From Paenibacillus guangzhouensis (GTDB lineage: Bacteria > Bacillota > Bacilli > Paenibacillales > Paenibacillaceae): DNA of 64,000 bases. Shown piece by piece: positions 1 through 9,534 of the stretch (within the stretch, counting starts at the first letter, position 1; every line of letters begins with the position of its first letter). Position numbers and translations under genes: made by a program. The notes beneath the pieces were generated by a model. The model searched no databases and was not told where the DNA came from. It worked only from the letters and a program-made list of their open reading frames with translations. Location: NCBI RefSeq assembly GCF_009363075.1, contig NZ_CP045293.1:5295001-5359000 (forward strand). Reading direction: 5' to 3'.

Positions 1-928
<928 letters not shown>

Positions 929-945
929 TCAAACGTTATACCCCT

Positions 946-975
946 ATTATAGCAAGTAGAAACGCCCTCTGCGCC
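946..975 (-). promoter_or_regulatory. Possible extended -10 promoter of lysS
   Basis: The minus strand reads TTGCTATAAT, a TATAAT -10 box (946-951) with an extended TGn element. No good -35 box lies 17 bases upstream. It would give a leader of about 35 bases before the lysS ATG. Confidence 0.35.
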
Positions 976-1004
976 CTTTTTTGTGGACAGAAAGCGTTTC
1001 TACA
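957..1004 (-). other. Inverted repeat between greA and lysS
   Basis: Two perfect 10-base arms, GTAGAAACGC and its complement, are separated by 28 bases. No T-run follows on the transcribed strand, so it is not a standard intrinsic terminator. It sits just before the possible lysS -10 box and could act as a processing or attenuating hairpin. Confidence 0.45.
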
Positions 1005-1016
1005 CGAATTTCGAGT

Positions 1017-1493
1017 TTATCTTTTGATATCTACGATTTTATATTGAATAATGCCCGCTGGAACGTTGACATCAACAACGGTCCCTTTTTTCTTGCCAAG
1101 GATCGCTCTGCCCACTGGGCTCTCATTCGAAATCTTGTTCTGAAGCGGATCAGATTCTGCTGTACCGACAATGGAATATTCCATCGTATCGCCGAATTCC
1201 AAATCTTCAACAACGACTTTGGAACCGATGCTTACTGTATCGACATCAATCTCGTCGTTGTTAATGATGCGTGCGTTGCGAAGCATTTTCTCAAGCGTAA
1301 TAATACGTCCTTCAATAAATGCTTGTTCGTTCTTCGCATCTTCATATTCGGAGTTCTCACTGATATCGCCGTACCCAATTGCGATCTTGATCCGTTCTGC
1401 GACTTCACGGCGCTTCACGGATTTTAGGTTCTCTAATTCTTCCTCCAACCGTTTCAGACCATCCTGGGTCAGAATTACTTCTTTATCGCTCAT
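1017..1493 (-). CDS. greA: Transcription elongation factor GreA
   Basis: GreA binds RNA polymerase through the secondary channel and stimulates cleavage of backtracked transcripts. The 158-residue protein has the expected N-terminal coiled-coil (residues about 1-75, ending in the acidic tip region around [15 protein letters not shown]) and a C-terminal FKBP-like domain ending QYKIVDIKR. The frame stays open for seven codons further upstream. The ATG at 1493 is preferred because AGGAG sits 11 bases before it and the length then equals the family norm. A strong promoter lies upstream, and lysS follows in the same direction. Confidence 0.95.
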   Translation of the reverse strand: MSDKEVILTQDGLKRLEEELENLKSVKRREVAERIKIAIGYGDISENSEYEDAKNEQAFIEGRIITLEKMLRNARIINNDEIDVDTVSIGSKVVVEDLEFGDTMEYSIVGTAESDPLQNKISNESPVGRAILGKKKGTVVDVNVPAGIIQYKIVDIKR

Positions 1494-1653
1494 TTTCACC
1501 GATTCTCCTGTCATGTGAGAGATTTTCGCACCCGATACGATTGCAGATACGAATTCACTTTCTTATTTTAAAAATATATTTCGCTCGGAAATCATGATGA
1601 CTTGAATCATACAGACCGGACTTCTAAAACCGAGTCAAATTTACTAATGCAGA

Positions 1654-1682
1654 ATTATAGGGGAAGCCAATCGAAATGTCAA
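1654..1682 (-). promoter_or_regulatory. Consensus sigma-A promoter upstream of greA
   Basis: On the minus strand TTGACA (1677-1682), a 17-base spacer and TATAAT (1654-1659) match the vegetative consensus at every position. Transcription would start near 1647, giving greA a leader of about 150 bases. Confidence 0.85.
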
Positions 1683-1738
1683 TGACACTTGCCCCTCCCC
1701 ATGAAACCGCTTTATTCGTGGACATGCTCACAATTTGT

Positions 1739-2755
1739 CTAGTGGACGACTGTTTCGCCCGAATCTGAGACAGATTGTTCGGCTTTATCTAATGATTCGA
1801 CAAAATGTTCTAAAATTCGCACCATTTCATCCCGGCGCGTTTCTTCCATAATAACGTCTTTAATGCGCGCAGCTCCGGATAATCCTTTGAGGTACCACGC
1901 CAAATGCTTGCGCATTTCTTTGACCGCAACCGATTCGCCCTTCAAGGCAACAAGACGATCCATATGAAGAATCGCAATCCGGATCTTCTCCTGAGCAGAA
2001 GGGTCAGGCAGTAGAATTCCTGTCGACAAATACTCGACCGTACGATACAGCATCCACGGGTTGCCAAGAGCTCCGCGTCCAATCATAACTCCATCGCAGC
2101 CCGTCTCTTCAAGCATCCGCTTGGCATCTTCTGGCGTAACGACGTCCCCATTTCCAATCACGGGAATCGATACCGCTTGCTTAGCATCTTTAATATATGC
2201 CCAGTCTGCCTTGCCCGTATACAATTGCTCACGCGTACGACCATGAACACTAATCGCTTGACCGCCTGCGCGTTCCACTGCTTTCGCATTCTCAACGACA
2301 TAAATATGATCGGAATCCCAGCCAATACGCATTTTGACGGTAACAGGCTTCTTCACCGCATCCACGACGGCAGATACCATCTCATAAATTTTGTTCGGGT
2401 CGAGAAGCCAACGCGCACCTGCATCACACTTCGTGATCTTCGGAACAGGACATCCCATGTTGATATCAATTATATCGGCATTTGTCTGCGTATCGACAAC
2501 CTTTGCGGCTTCGACAAGCGATTCACGGTCACCGCCAAAAATCTGCAAGCTTAGCGGCTTCTCACGATCATCGACGTAGAGCATTTCGATCGTTCTTTTA
2601 TTTCCATGCAGAATGGCTTTATCACTAACCATCTCTGCGCATACCAGTCCAGTACCGAATTCTTTGGCGATAAGACGAAAAGCCGGATTACAGACGCCTG
2701 CCATAGGCGCAAGCACAACTTGATTCTTCATCTCGATGTTGCCGATTTTAAGCAT
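1739..2755 (-). CDS. dusB: tRNA-dihydrouridine synthase B
   Basis: FMN-dependent enzyme that reduces uridines in the tRNA D-loop. The 338-residue protein begins with the TIM-barrel signature VLAPMAGV (residues about 14-21). It carries the catalytic cysteine in NMGCPVPKI (Cys near 102) and FMN/phosphate-binding segments such as IPVIGNGDV and GCDGVMIGRGALGNPW. The ATG at 2755 has AGAGG eight bases upstream; an in-frame ATG two codons earlier is too close to that site. It follows yazB and the folate genes, as in Bacillus. Confidence 0.95.
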   Translation of the reverse strand: MLKIGNIEMKNQVVLAPMAGVCNPAFRLIAKEFGTGLVCAEMVSDKAILHGNKRTIEMLYVDDREKPLSLQIFGGDRESLVEAAKVVDTQTNADIIDINMGCPVPKITKCDAGARWLLDPNKIYEMVSAVVDAVKKPVTVKMRIGWDSDHIYVVENAKAVERAGGQAISVHGRTREQLYTGKADWAYIKDAKQAVSIPVIGNGDVVTPEDAKRMLEETGCDGVMIGRGALGNPWMLYRTVEYLSTGILLPDPSAQEKIRIAILHMDRLVALKGESVAVKEMRKHLAWYLKGLSGAARIKDVIMEETRRDEMVRILEHFVESLDKAEQSVSDSGETVVH

Positions 2756-2785
2756 GATCATAACCTCTTTCTTGAATTGCCATAT

Positions 2786-3001
2786 TTATCGCATATGCAT
2801 GGCACCCGTTAATTCTTCTATTGTAATACCAAGATGTTCTGAAATTCGGATGAGTAACGTCTCTTCAGGTCTGCGGTTACCGCGCTCAATGGCACCAAGA
2901 ACGGCGACAGAGATGTCCATGCGGTCCGCGAGCTGCTGCTGCGTGAGGCTTTTTAATTTGCGGAATGCTCGGATCCGCTGTGCCAATTGATTGTTCTCCA
3001 A
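2786..3001 (-). CDS. yazB: Small helix-turn-helix DNA-binding protein (YazB-like)
   Basis: A 71-residue protein that is almost entirely one Cro/C1-type helix-turn-helix domain (LTQQQLADRMDISVAVLGAIERG, residues about 19-41). There is no effector domain. Its start lies inside the 3' end of folK (49-base overlap in another frame), so the two are translationally linked. The same small regulator occupies this place in B. subtilis (yazB). Targets are unknown. Confidence 0.85.
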   Translation of the reverse strand: MENNQLAQRIRAFRKLKSLTQQQLADRMDISVAVLGAIERGNRRPEETLLIRISEHLGITIEELTGAMHMR

Positions 3002-3498
3002 CGCCGAACGCCTTCCTTTCCCTCCAGTTTATCCATAGCGTCCTGTACGAATTCGTGCAGAGGTCCTGCGGGGATAATATCTGAGAGCGGAGTCAGCACG
3101 AACAGTCGCTCATGCATCCGTGGATGAGGGAGAATCAATGTCTCAGAGTTCCATGTAAATTGCTGATTGCGGTAAAAAATCAAATCTAAATCAAGGGTGC
3201 GCGGACCCCAATGTATATCCCGAACGCGGCCCAGTTCTTTCTCGGTCTCCATTAACACTTGGAGCAAGGCTTCAGGTTCAAGCGTCGTACTCGCGGCAAG
3301 CGCCATATTCAGAAAAGCGGGCTGATCCACATAACCGAACGGATCGGTCTCATACATCGATGATACACGCAAAACCGTGATCGCTGGATGACGGTCCAGC
3401 AGCTCGATCGCCGTCATCAACGTGTGTTCACGGTCCCCTAAATTAGCCCCTAAAGCAATATAAACCTCAGAATGATCCGAGGGGTTGGAATAAGTCAT
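2953..3498 (-). CDS. folK: 2-amino-4-hydroxy-6-hydroxymethyldihydropteridine pyrophosphokinase
   Basis: Transfers pyrophosphate from ATP to the pterin alcohol, giving the substrate of FolP. The 181-residue protein has the N-terminal signature VYIALGANLGDREH (about 12-25). The HPPK motif GPRTLDLDLIFY (about 98-109) carries the Mg-binding aspartates. The upstream ribosome binding site is poor (GCGAG). The gene is separated from folB by 214 bases holding a full copy of the intergenic repeat, which is unusual inside an otherwise tightly packed folate operon. Confidence 0.95.
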   Translation of the reverse strand: MTYSNPSDHSEVYIALGANLGDREHTLMTAIELLDRHPAITVLRVSSMYETDPFGYVDQPAFLNMALAASTTLEPEALLQVLMETEKELGRVRDIHWGPRTLDLDLIFYRNQQFTWNSETLILPHPRMHERLFVLTPLSDIIPAGPLHEFVQDAMDKLEGKEGVRRWRTINWHSGSEHSAN

Positions 3499-3528
3499 TG
3501 GCTATATTCTCGCTTTCTATACATGCGT

Positions 3529-3695
3529 GTTCAAAAAGTCGGCATTTCAGCACTGAGAAGGTTGCGGGAACCTGAAGAAGGAGGAACGGAGTTTAGGCGA
3601 AACCTAAATGAGTACCGGACTTCGAAGGTGAACGCAAGATTCGATGTCGACTATGCTTCTTGAATGACTTCGTGATCAAATGATGAATTTTGAAC
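3529..3695 (-). repeat. Intergenic repeat copy A (GTTCAAAAAGTC family)
   Basis: A 167-bp element between folB and folK, bounded by GTTCAAAAAGTC at one end and a TTTTGAAC end. Read on the minus strand it is about 96% identical to copy E near 62619. It contains the inner hairpin TTTAGG-TTTCG-CCTAAA and the conserved segment CATCGAATCTTGCGTTCACC. The open frame across it is not a gene. Confidence 0.9.
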
Positions 3696-3712
3696 TACCT
3701 CTAAACATCAAT

Positions 3713-4075
3713 CTAACGTCTTGGGCGGCAAATTTCAACTGTAACGCCTTGAAAATGAATGTCAAATGGCGGATGCGGCTTAATGACGCGTACCGTCACT
3801 TCGTTGATCTTAGTATAAGTGTCGAGTACTACCGATGCAATATTTTCCGCCAAAGTTTCTATAAGTTGGAAGGATTTCTTTTCGACTACTTCTTTGATGG
3901 TGTAGAACACTTCAGCATAGTTCACGGAGGCCGTCAAATCATCGGTTGATCCCGCTGGGTAAAGATCCAGCTTCATCTCCAAATCCACGTAATACCGCTG
4001 TCCAAGTTTGCGCTCTTCTTCGAACACGCCGTGATAGCCGTAGAACTCCATGCGCGTTAATGTTATTTTATCCAT
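3713..4075 (-). CDS. folB: Dihydroneopterin aldolase
   Basis: Cleaves 7,8-dihydroneopterin to the hydroxymethyl pterin used by FolK. The 120-residue length matches the family. The substrate-binding segment FYGYHGVFEEER with its glutamate lies near residues 11-22, and the catalytic lysine is in RVIKPHPPF near 98-106. The ATG at 4075 has AAGGAG about nine bases upstream; longer in-frame extensions lack such a site. It lies 22 bases after folP. Confidence 0.95.
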   Translation of the reverse strand: MDKITLTRMEFYGYHGVFEEERKLGQRYYVDLEMKLDLYPAGSTDDLTASVNYAEVFYTIKEVVEKKSFQLIETLAENIASVVLDTYTKINEVTVRVIKPHPPFDIHFQGVTVEICRPRR

Positions 4076-4097
4076 GATTCCATCTCCTTTGCGTGTG

Positions 4098-4949
4098 TTA
4101 ATAGGTCGGCTCTGCGGCATAGTACATCGCATCGCACATATCGACCGTGCGCTTGATCTTCGCTACATCATGCACTCGCACAATCTGGCACCCTTGAGCA
4201 ATACCAAAAGCAACAGTCGCAGCCGTTCCTTCGACGACATCATCGACCGGAAGACCGAGTACTGTGCGAATAAATAGCTTGCGCGAAGTCGCGAGCAGGA
4301 TCGGATACCCGAGTTCATGCAGCTGATCCAGCTGACGCATAAAATATAAATTCTCTTGCGCATCCTTGGCAAAGCCGATACCCGGATCGACGATGATCCG
4401 CTCATCCGCTACGCCTGCCGCTCGAGCAAGCGAGATGCTCTCCCGAAGGTCACTTAAAATATCTGTCATGTAGTGTCGATAATCCCGATTCTCCCGATTG
4501 TGCATGAGAATGACCGGACAACCCGCTTGCGCAGCGACAGCCGCCATCTCCGGGTCGCGTTTGAATCCCCACACATCATTAATGATGTGTGCGCCCGCTT
4601 CGAGTGCTTGCTGTGCAACTTCTGCCTTGTATGTATCCACAGACAGGATTATCTCGGGTGCTTCGGCATGAATTGCACGAATCACAGGAATGACCCGTTC
4701 GAGTTCTTCTTCTAATGATACGGGAGCGAACCCTGGACGAGTCGACTCGCCACCGATATCGATGATGTCCGCCCCCTCGGCTGTTAGCTGCTTCGCATGG
4801 GCAACCGCAGCGTTGACGGCATTATATCTTCCGCCATCTGAGAATGAATCCGGCGTTACATTCAGAATCCCCATAATCAGCGTCCGGGTTCCAAGCGTTA
4901 ACGTAGAGGGGCCGAGTCGATATTGTCGTTGATAGATGGTTGGCTGCAT
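4098..4949 (-). CDS. folP: Dihydropteroate synthase
   Basis: Condenses the pterin pyrophosphate with p-aminobenzoate; this is the sulfonamide target. The 283-residue TIM barrel shows both family signatures, GILNVTPDSFSDGG (about 27-40) and GADIIDIGGESTRPG (about 58-72), plus the later INDVWGFKRD loop and the C-terminal IVRVHDV. It lies one base after pabC, so it is translated as part of the pab/fol operon. Confidence 0.97.
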   Translation of the reverse strand: MQPTIYQRQYRLGPSTLTLGTRTLIMGILNVTPDSFSDGGRYNAVNAAVAHAKQLTAEGADIIDIGGESTRPGFAPVSLEEELERVIPVIRAIHAEAPEIILSVDTYKAEVAQQALEAGAHIINDVWGFKRDPEMAAVAAQAGCPVILMHNRENRDYRHYMTDILSDLRESISLARAAGVADERIIVDPGIGFAKDAQENLYFMRQLDQLHELGYPILLATSRKLFIRTVLGLPVDDVVEGTAATVAFGIAQGCQIVRVHDVAKIKRTVDMCDAMYYAAEPTY

Positions 4950-4950
4950 A

Positions 4951-5925
4951 TTATTGCACCGCCTTTATATGTTGATCGATGGCTTGTTGATAAGCCTGAT
5001 GTAATAGATGCGTAGTTGGAATAGAAGATCGTAACTCTTCATCGGACGGGCTTCGATCCACGGCCTCGGATACGCCTGTCGACTGACTTCGTGATCCGCT
5101 ACGCCACTGGATACGTTCAAGATCATATAAGGTATGAATAGGAACGATCTCTTGAATCGAATTTGTGATGAACACTTCATCCGCTTCGAGCAGATCTTCC
5201 CACGAATAATACCCTTCTTCCACCACGACGCCTGCCAGCTGCGCCAGCTCCAGCACGAAGCCGCGCGTGATGCCGGGCAGAATGCCGGTATCGACCGCAG
5301 GGGTATAGCATACGCCGTTCTTCACGAAGAAGACATTGCTGACAATGCCTTCGGCAAGGTGTCCTGCGGCGTTCAGCATTAAGCCTTCGGCGGGCGCGCC
5401 ACCTGCCGCGCGGGCCGATGGGGTCTCGCCGAGCTCACGCTTCGCGAGGATGTTGTTCATGTAATGTGCGGATTTGAGACGCACATCCCCTTCCGGGCTA
5501 TTGCGGCGCGTGCGCAATAGCTGCAGGGCTCGGCCCCTCGCCGCCAGTGGTGCGGCCGGGGGCAAGGGCTTCGCGTACACGACGACGTTCGGCGTCATGT
5601 ACAGGCCATCCGGCAGGCCGAGCGCAGCATCGCCGGCCGTGACGGTGTAGCGCACGTAGCCGTCGCGCAGGCCCTGGGCCTGCAGCAGCTCGGCGACGTG
5701 GCGCTCTACCCGCGCAAGCTCGGCGCCGCGCGGGAGCTCGATCCCGACCGCGCGACAGCCGTCCGCGAGGCGGGTGAGGTGCTTGCTCAGCAGGAACGGA
5801 CGTCCGCCATAGGTGCGGAACGTCTCGAACAAGCTGAGCCCGTACAAAAAGCCATGATCCAGTACCGAGATCATGGCCTCCTGCGGCGAAACGATACGAC
5901 CGTTGAATCCGATGTATTGCATCAC
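4951..5925 (-). CDS. pabC: Aminodeoxychorismate lyase (PabC), class IV aminotransferase fold
   Basis: PLP enzyme that splits aminodeoxychorismate into p-aminobenzoate and pyruvate. At 324 residues it is longer than the usual 280-295. The extra length is a polar stretch near residues 270-305 (SGSRSQSTGVSEAVDRSPSD). The PLP lysine sits in LKSAHYMNNILAKRE, and the cofactor phosphate loop is near GILPGITR. The start is GTG, overlapping the region just after the pabA stop; an ATG one codon later is possible. The central part (about 5380-5830) is much richer in G+C than its neighbours. The fold is shared with D-amino acid and branched-chain aminotransferases; context favours PabC. Confidence 0.88.
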   Translation of the reverse strand: MMQYIGFNGRIVSPQEAMISVLDHGFLYGLSLFETFRTYGGRPFLLSKHLTRLADGCRAVGIELPRGAELARVERHVAELLQAQGLRDGYVRYTVTAGDAALGLPDGLYMTPNVVVYAKPLPPAAPLAARGRALQLLRTRRNSPEGDVRLKSAHYMNNILAKRELGETPSARAAGGAPAEGLMLNAAGHLAEGIVSNVFFVKNGVCYTPAVDTGILPGITRGFVLELAQLAGVVVEEGYYSWEDLLEADEVFITNSIQEIVPIHTLYDLERIQWRSGSRSQSTGVSEAVDRSPSDEELRSSIPTTHLLHQAYQQAIDQHIKAVQ

Positions 5926-6522
5926 TTACATTTCACCTTTCGCGGCGTCGGCGCGTAATTGCAAGAAATTATGCAGCATCCGGTGCCCATGGTCCGTCAT
6001 AATCGATTCCGGATGGAACTGCAGACCGACAATGGCATACTCGCGGTGTCGTAGTCCCATAATCTCGCCATCCGCCGTCTCCGCCGTAATCTCAAGACAG
6101 TCCGGCAGCGACGCCCGCTCGACGATCAGCGAATGGTACCGCGTCGCCGTGAATGGGGACGGCAGGCCTTCGAACAGCCCTTCCCCGTTGTGGTGCATCT
6201 CGGACGTCTTCCCGTGCATCAGCTTCTCCGCACGAATAACGTTGCCGCCGAACACTTGTCCGATCGACTGGTGGCCGAGGCACACGCCAAGAATCGGAAT
6301 TTTACCTTTGAAATATGCAATAACCTCCATACTGATGCCCGCTTCATTCGGTGTGCATGGCCCCGGCGAGATCAAGATATGGTCGGGGTTCATCGCCTCG
6401 ATCCCCGCAATATCGATCTCATCGTTCCGGTGTACGACCACTTCTTCACCCAATTCGCCTAAATACTGCACCAAGTTATACGTGAAGGAATCATAGTTAT
6501 CGATTACTAAAATCATGCTCAT
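5926..6522 (-). CDS. pabA: Aminodeoxychorismate/anthranilate synthase glutaminase subunit
   Basis: Class I glutamine amidotransferase that supplies ammonia to PabB; in B. subtilis the single protein also serves TrpE. The 198-residue protein shows [15 protein letters not shown] at the start, the nucleophile loop [15 protein letters not shown] (Cys near 80) and the His/Glu pair in QFHPESI near the C-terminus. GAGAGGAG precedes two in-frame ATGs (6522 and 6516); the first is used here. It is followed at once by pabC. Confidence 0.95.
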   Translation of the reverse strand: MSMILVIDNYDSFTYNLVQYLGELGEEVVVHRNDEIDIAGIEAMNPDHILISPGPCTPNEAGISMEVIAYFKGKIPILGVCLGHQSIGQVFGGNVIRAEKLMHGKTSEMHHNGEGLFEGLPSPFTATRYHSLIVERASLPDCLEITAETADGEIMGLRHREYAIVGLQFHPESIMTDHGHRMLHNFLQLRADAAKGEM

Positions 6523-6564
6523 CTCTTCTCCTCTCAACTCATAAGCTTCATAGCTTGCTAAACT

Positions 6565-8121
6565 CTATCTTTTACTCGTCAAAATGGCGTTCGCTTCCAA
6601 CTCGCTTAGCTGAATGGCCTTGCACATCGCCTTGGCTTTGTTCAGACATTCCGCATATTCCCGTTCAGGCACGGAATCAATGACAATCCCTGCTCCCGTC
6701 TGGATATGCGCCTTCGCGTCCTTCAGCGTCACCGTTCTAATAATTATATTAAATTCCATATTCCCGTTATAGTCAATCCACCCGAAGGATCCCGTGTATG
6801 GCCCACGGCGAACGGGCTCCAGCTCCTCAATGATCTCCATCGTACGCACCTTCGGAGCTCCGGTAATCGTCCCGCCCGGGAAGGTCGCAGCGAGTACATC
6901 ATATGCATCCTTGCCCGCGGCAAGCTCGCCTTCAACCTCTGACACCAAATGCATCACATGGGAATAACGCTCGATAACCATCAACTCGCTAACGCGAACA
7001 GATCCATAACGCGAAATCCGCCCTAGATCATTCCGCTCTAGATCCACCAGCATAATATGCTCTGCCCGTTCCTTCTCATTCGTGCGAAGTTCTTCTTCCA
7101 TCTGAAGGTCTTCTTCCTCCGTACGCCCACGCCGTCTGGTTCCTGCGATTGGCCGTGTACTCACGCGCCCCTGCTCCAGCTTCACGAGCAGCTCCGGCGA
7201 GGCTGAGACAATCTGAAAATCGGGGAAGCGAAGCAATCCCATATACGGTGATGGGTTCACGAGGCGCAACCATTCATACAATTGCTCCGGTGTGGACTCG
7301 ACCGCCATGCTCTGGCGGAGCGACAGATTGACTTGGAATACATCCCCTTGTCCAATATATTGCTGGATGCGGCGTACTGCTTCTTCAAAATCAGCACGTG
7401 GAAATACCGTCTCCATGCCCTCAAGTGTGCCTGATCCGTGATGGACCGATTGACCTTCCTCTTGAAACATTGCCAATCGTCTCGAACGTGTCTCCTGATC
7501 CGCCCCAGTGCCCGAAGCGATGAGCTCATCCCATAATTGCTTCATCCGCTGGATGCGACCTTGCGCTGCGAGATACAACGCATCCAGTTTGTCGGCAGCA
7601 TTATTTTGGTCTTGTTGATCCCATGGCACATGTACGGCGCAGTACAGTTCCTTCGCCTCATGATCCAGGACCCAGACCTCATCCATTCGCATGAAGACAT
7701 AATCCGGCAATCCTAAATCATCTTCCGCAGTAAGCGACAGCCGTTCCAAGGAGCGAACGATATCATAGCTGAGATAGCCGACACAACCTCCAATGAATTT
7801 CGGGGCATGATCGACCGAAGGTGCTTGATACGGTGCCATCCATTGTTTCAAAACCGGTAAGGGTGCCCCTTCGAGCTTCATTCCGTCGCTCGTCTCCGCC
7901 AGATTTCCTTTCCCCCGAATGACCGAAGTCGGTGCCAGACCGAAGAAGGTGTATCTGCCGACTTTTCCACTCTCCAGAACGAAAGAATACTCACTTGCAG
8001 CCTCCCAAGCCTTTCGCCATGATACGATCCCCTGCTCTGACGCTTGCCAAGGGAATTTGTGTACCATCGGTAGGACCGAATACGCCGTACTCCATTCCTT
8101 CCATTGCGTCCTTGTCGTCAT
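6565..8121 (-). CDS. pabB: Aminodeoxychorismate synthase component I
   Basis: Aminates chorismate to 4-amino-4-deoxychorismate using ammonia from PabA. The 518-residue protein has the N-terminal anthranilate synthase-like region. The chorismate-binding domain follows, with PSPYMGLL, ASPELLV, TRPIAGTRRRG, LVDLERNDLGR and TFPGGTITGAPK. The ATG at 8121 is chosen because GTGGAG lies six bases upstream; the frame is open for 29 more codons. TrpE has the same architecture, but the pabA-pabC-folP neighbours identify this as PabB. Confidence 0.93.
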   Translation of the reverse strand: MTTRTQWKEWSTAYSVLPMVHKFPWQASEQGIVSWRKAWEAASEYSFVLESGKVGRYTFFGLAPTSVIRGKGNLAETSDGMKLEGAPLPVLKQWMAPYQAPSVDHAPKFIGGCVGYLSYDIVRSLERLSLTAEDDLGLPDYVFMRMDEVWVLDHEAKELYCAVHVPWDQQDQNNAADKLDALYLAAQGRIQRMKQLWDELIASGTGADQETRSRRLAMFQEEGQSVHHGSGTLEGMETVFPRADFEEAVRRIQQYIGQGDVFQVNLSLRQSMAVESTPEQLYEWLRLVNPSPYMGLLRFPDFQIVSASPELLVKLEQGRVSTRPIAGTRRRGRTEEEDLQMEEELRTNEKERAEHIMLVDLERNDLGRISRYGSVRVSELMVIERYSHVMHLVSEVEGELAAGKDAYDVLAATFPGGTITGAPKVRTMEIIEELEPVRRGPYTGSFGWIDYNGNMEFNIIIRTVTLKDAKAHIQTGAGIVIDSVPEREYAECLNKAKAMCKAIQLSELEANAILTSKR

Positions 8122-8235
8122 TGTCATCTCCACGATCTTATCCCCCTGCGAACAATCTATATGAATGCGCACCGAATACAGCAGCAGCCTCGCCACTTCG
8201 AGGTGCATGTTCGAATGTCTTCTTATATGGTTGCT

Positions 8236-8241
8236 AGTATA
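8236..8241 (-). promoter_or_regulatory. Possible extended -10 box of the pab/fol operon
   Basis: The minus strand reads TGGTATACT, a TATACT -10 box with an extended TG element. The -35 region (TTATTT, 17 bases upstream) is poor. It is the best candidate in the gap between cysK and pabB. Confidence 0.3.
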
Positions 8242-8264
8242 CCATGTTCCCTATACCTAAATAA

Positions 8265-8286
8265 CCCCACAAAGGCATTTGCGGGG
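8265..8286 (-). terminator. Possible terminator downstream of cysK
   Basis: The 9-bp stem CCCCGCAAA/TTTGTGGGG has a four-base loop. It is followed by TTATTTAGG, a weak T-run. A second, looser inverted repeat (AGCCCTC...GAGGGTT) lies between it and the cysK stop. Confidence 0.45.
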
Positions 8287-8371
8287 CCCCTGACAATATG
8301 CAAATAACCCTCTCTGCCTATCGAATCGCAGGAGGGCTATCATGATTTGCATCCGTATAATCAATTTAGGA

Positions 8372-9310
8372 TTAGTTCTCGAAATTAAACAGTGGAGTAC
8401 TGAGGTAGCGCTCACCGTTACTTGGAACAATGGCAACAACACGTTTACCCGCTCCCAGCTCAGCCGCAACCTTCAATGCCGCATGAATTGCCGCACCGGA
8501 AGAAATACCAACCAGGATGCCTTCTTCCTTCGCAACACGACGCGCTAGCTCGAATGCATCATCGTTCTCAACTGTAATGATCTGATCATAAATCTCACGA
8601 TTCAGAATTTCTGGAATGAAGTTCGCACCGATACCTTGAATTTTATGAGGCCCCGGTTTGCCGCCAGAGAGAATTGGCGATGCCGATGGTTCAACTGCCA
8701 CGATACGAATGTTCGGGAAGTTCTGCTTCAACACTTCACCTGCACCGGAAATCGTTCCGCCCGTACCGATCCCTGCCACGAATGCATCCAATTGTCCATC
8801 TAGCGAGTTGATCGCTTCAACGATCTCAGGTCCCGTCGTTAGACGGTGGATCTCAACGTTCGCTTGGTTCTTGAATTGTTGCGGGATGAAATAGCTAGGA
8901 TTCTCTGAAGCGAGCTCTTCCGCACGACGAACGGCACCATTCATGCCTTCTGCTCCTGGTGTTAACACCAATTCCGCACCATACGCGCGAAGCAAGTTGC
9001 GGCGCTCAAGACTCATCGTCTCTGGCATAACAAGAATCGCTTTGTACCCTTTCGCTGCTGCGACAAGTGCAAGTCCGATTCCTGTGTTTCCACTCGTAGG
9101 CTCAATGATGGTGTCCCCTGGCTTAATGCGGCCTTCTTTCTCAGCTGCTTCAATCATGTTGATCGCAATACGGTCTTTCACACTGGAGCCTGGGTTCTGG
9201 TATTCCAGCTTCACGTAAATCTCTGCACTGCCTTCAGGAACAATGCGATTCAAGCGAACAAGCGGTGTATCTCCAATAAGGTCCGTAACATTCTGCACGA
9301 TTCTAGCCAT
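8372..9310 (-). CDS. cysK: Cysteine synthase A (O-acetylserine sulfhydrylase)
   Basis: PLP enzyme that makes cysteine from O-acetylserine and sulfide. The 312-residue protein has the PLP lysine in [11 protein letters not shown] (about 40-50) and the substrate loop TSGNTG near 73-78. The phosphate-binding glycine loop [12 protein letters not shown] and [10 protein letters not shown] near the C-terminus are also present. It has its own promoter and lies between two terminators, so it is probably monocistronic. In Firmicutes cysK is usually repressed by CymR; a CTGATTTAGTCGGAAAT stretch just after the promoter may be the operator, but I am not sure of that. Confidence 0.97.
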   Translation of the reverse strand: MARIVQNVTDLIGDTPLVRLNRIVPEGSAEIYVKLEYQNPGSSVKDRIAINMIEAAEKEGRIKPGDTIIEPTSGNTGIGLALVAAAKGYKAILVMPETMSLERRNLLRAYGAELVLTPGAEGMNGAVRRAEELASENPSYFIPQQFKNQANVEIHRLTTGPEIVEAINSLDGQLDAFVAGIGTGGTISGAGEVLKQNFPNIRIVAVEPSASPILSGGKPGPHKIQGIGANFIPEILNREIYDQIITVENDDAFELARRVAKEEGILVGISSGAAIHAALKVAAELGAGKRVVAIVPSNGERYLSTPLFNFEN

Positions 9311-9376
9311 GATAATGCCTCCCAGTATTCATCATTTTATTATTTCCGACTAAATCAGTAGGTTTAAATTAATATC

Positions 9377-9406
9377 ATAGTATCAAACCTGCGAAGCGGT
9401 TGTCAA
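9377..9406 (-). promoter_or_regulatory. Sigma-A promoter of cysK
   Basis: TTGACA (9401-9406), an 18-base spacer and TACTAT (9377-9382) on the minus strand. Transcription would start near 9370, about 60 bases before the ATG. Confidence 0.65.
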
Positions 9407-9486
9407 CAGGAATGCATGAAAAAAGTACCAGTTCTTTAAAATATCAGGCATATGCCCAGCATTCACACCCAAAATGACTTGTCGGA

Positions 9487-9527
9487 TAAAAAAAAGCTCT
9501 ACAGGTACGGTAAGGTATCTGTAGAGC
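9487..9527 (-). terminator. Terminator after the YacD-like gene
   Basis: Arms GCTCTACAG and CTGTAGAGC flank a short loop and are followed by eight T on the transcribed strand. It begins a few bases after the stop codon at 9535. Confidence 0.88.
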
Positions 9528-9534
9528 ACACAAT

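Noticed and set aside
981-1427. Long plus-strand open frame over greA
   Set aside because: Shadow of greA on the opposite strand; no recognisable motifs and no start signals. Many similar antisense frames over mfd, prs, glmU and others were rejected for the same reason.
3472-3663. Plus-strand open frame of 63 codons across the folK start
   Set aside because: It lies mostly inside repeat copy A, has no ribosome binding site, and its sequence recurs only as repeat.
8287-8371. Possible TRAP/T-box type leader in front of pabB
   Set aside because: The hairpins belong to the 3' end of cysK; no T-box sequence or regular GAG/TAG triplet array was seen.
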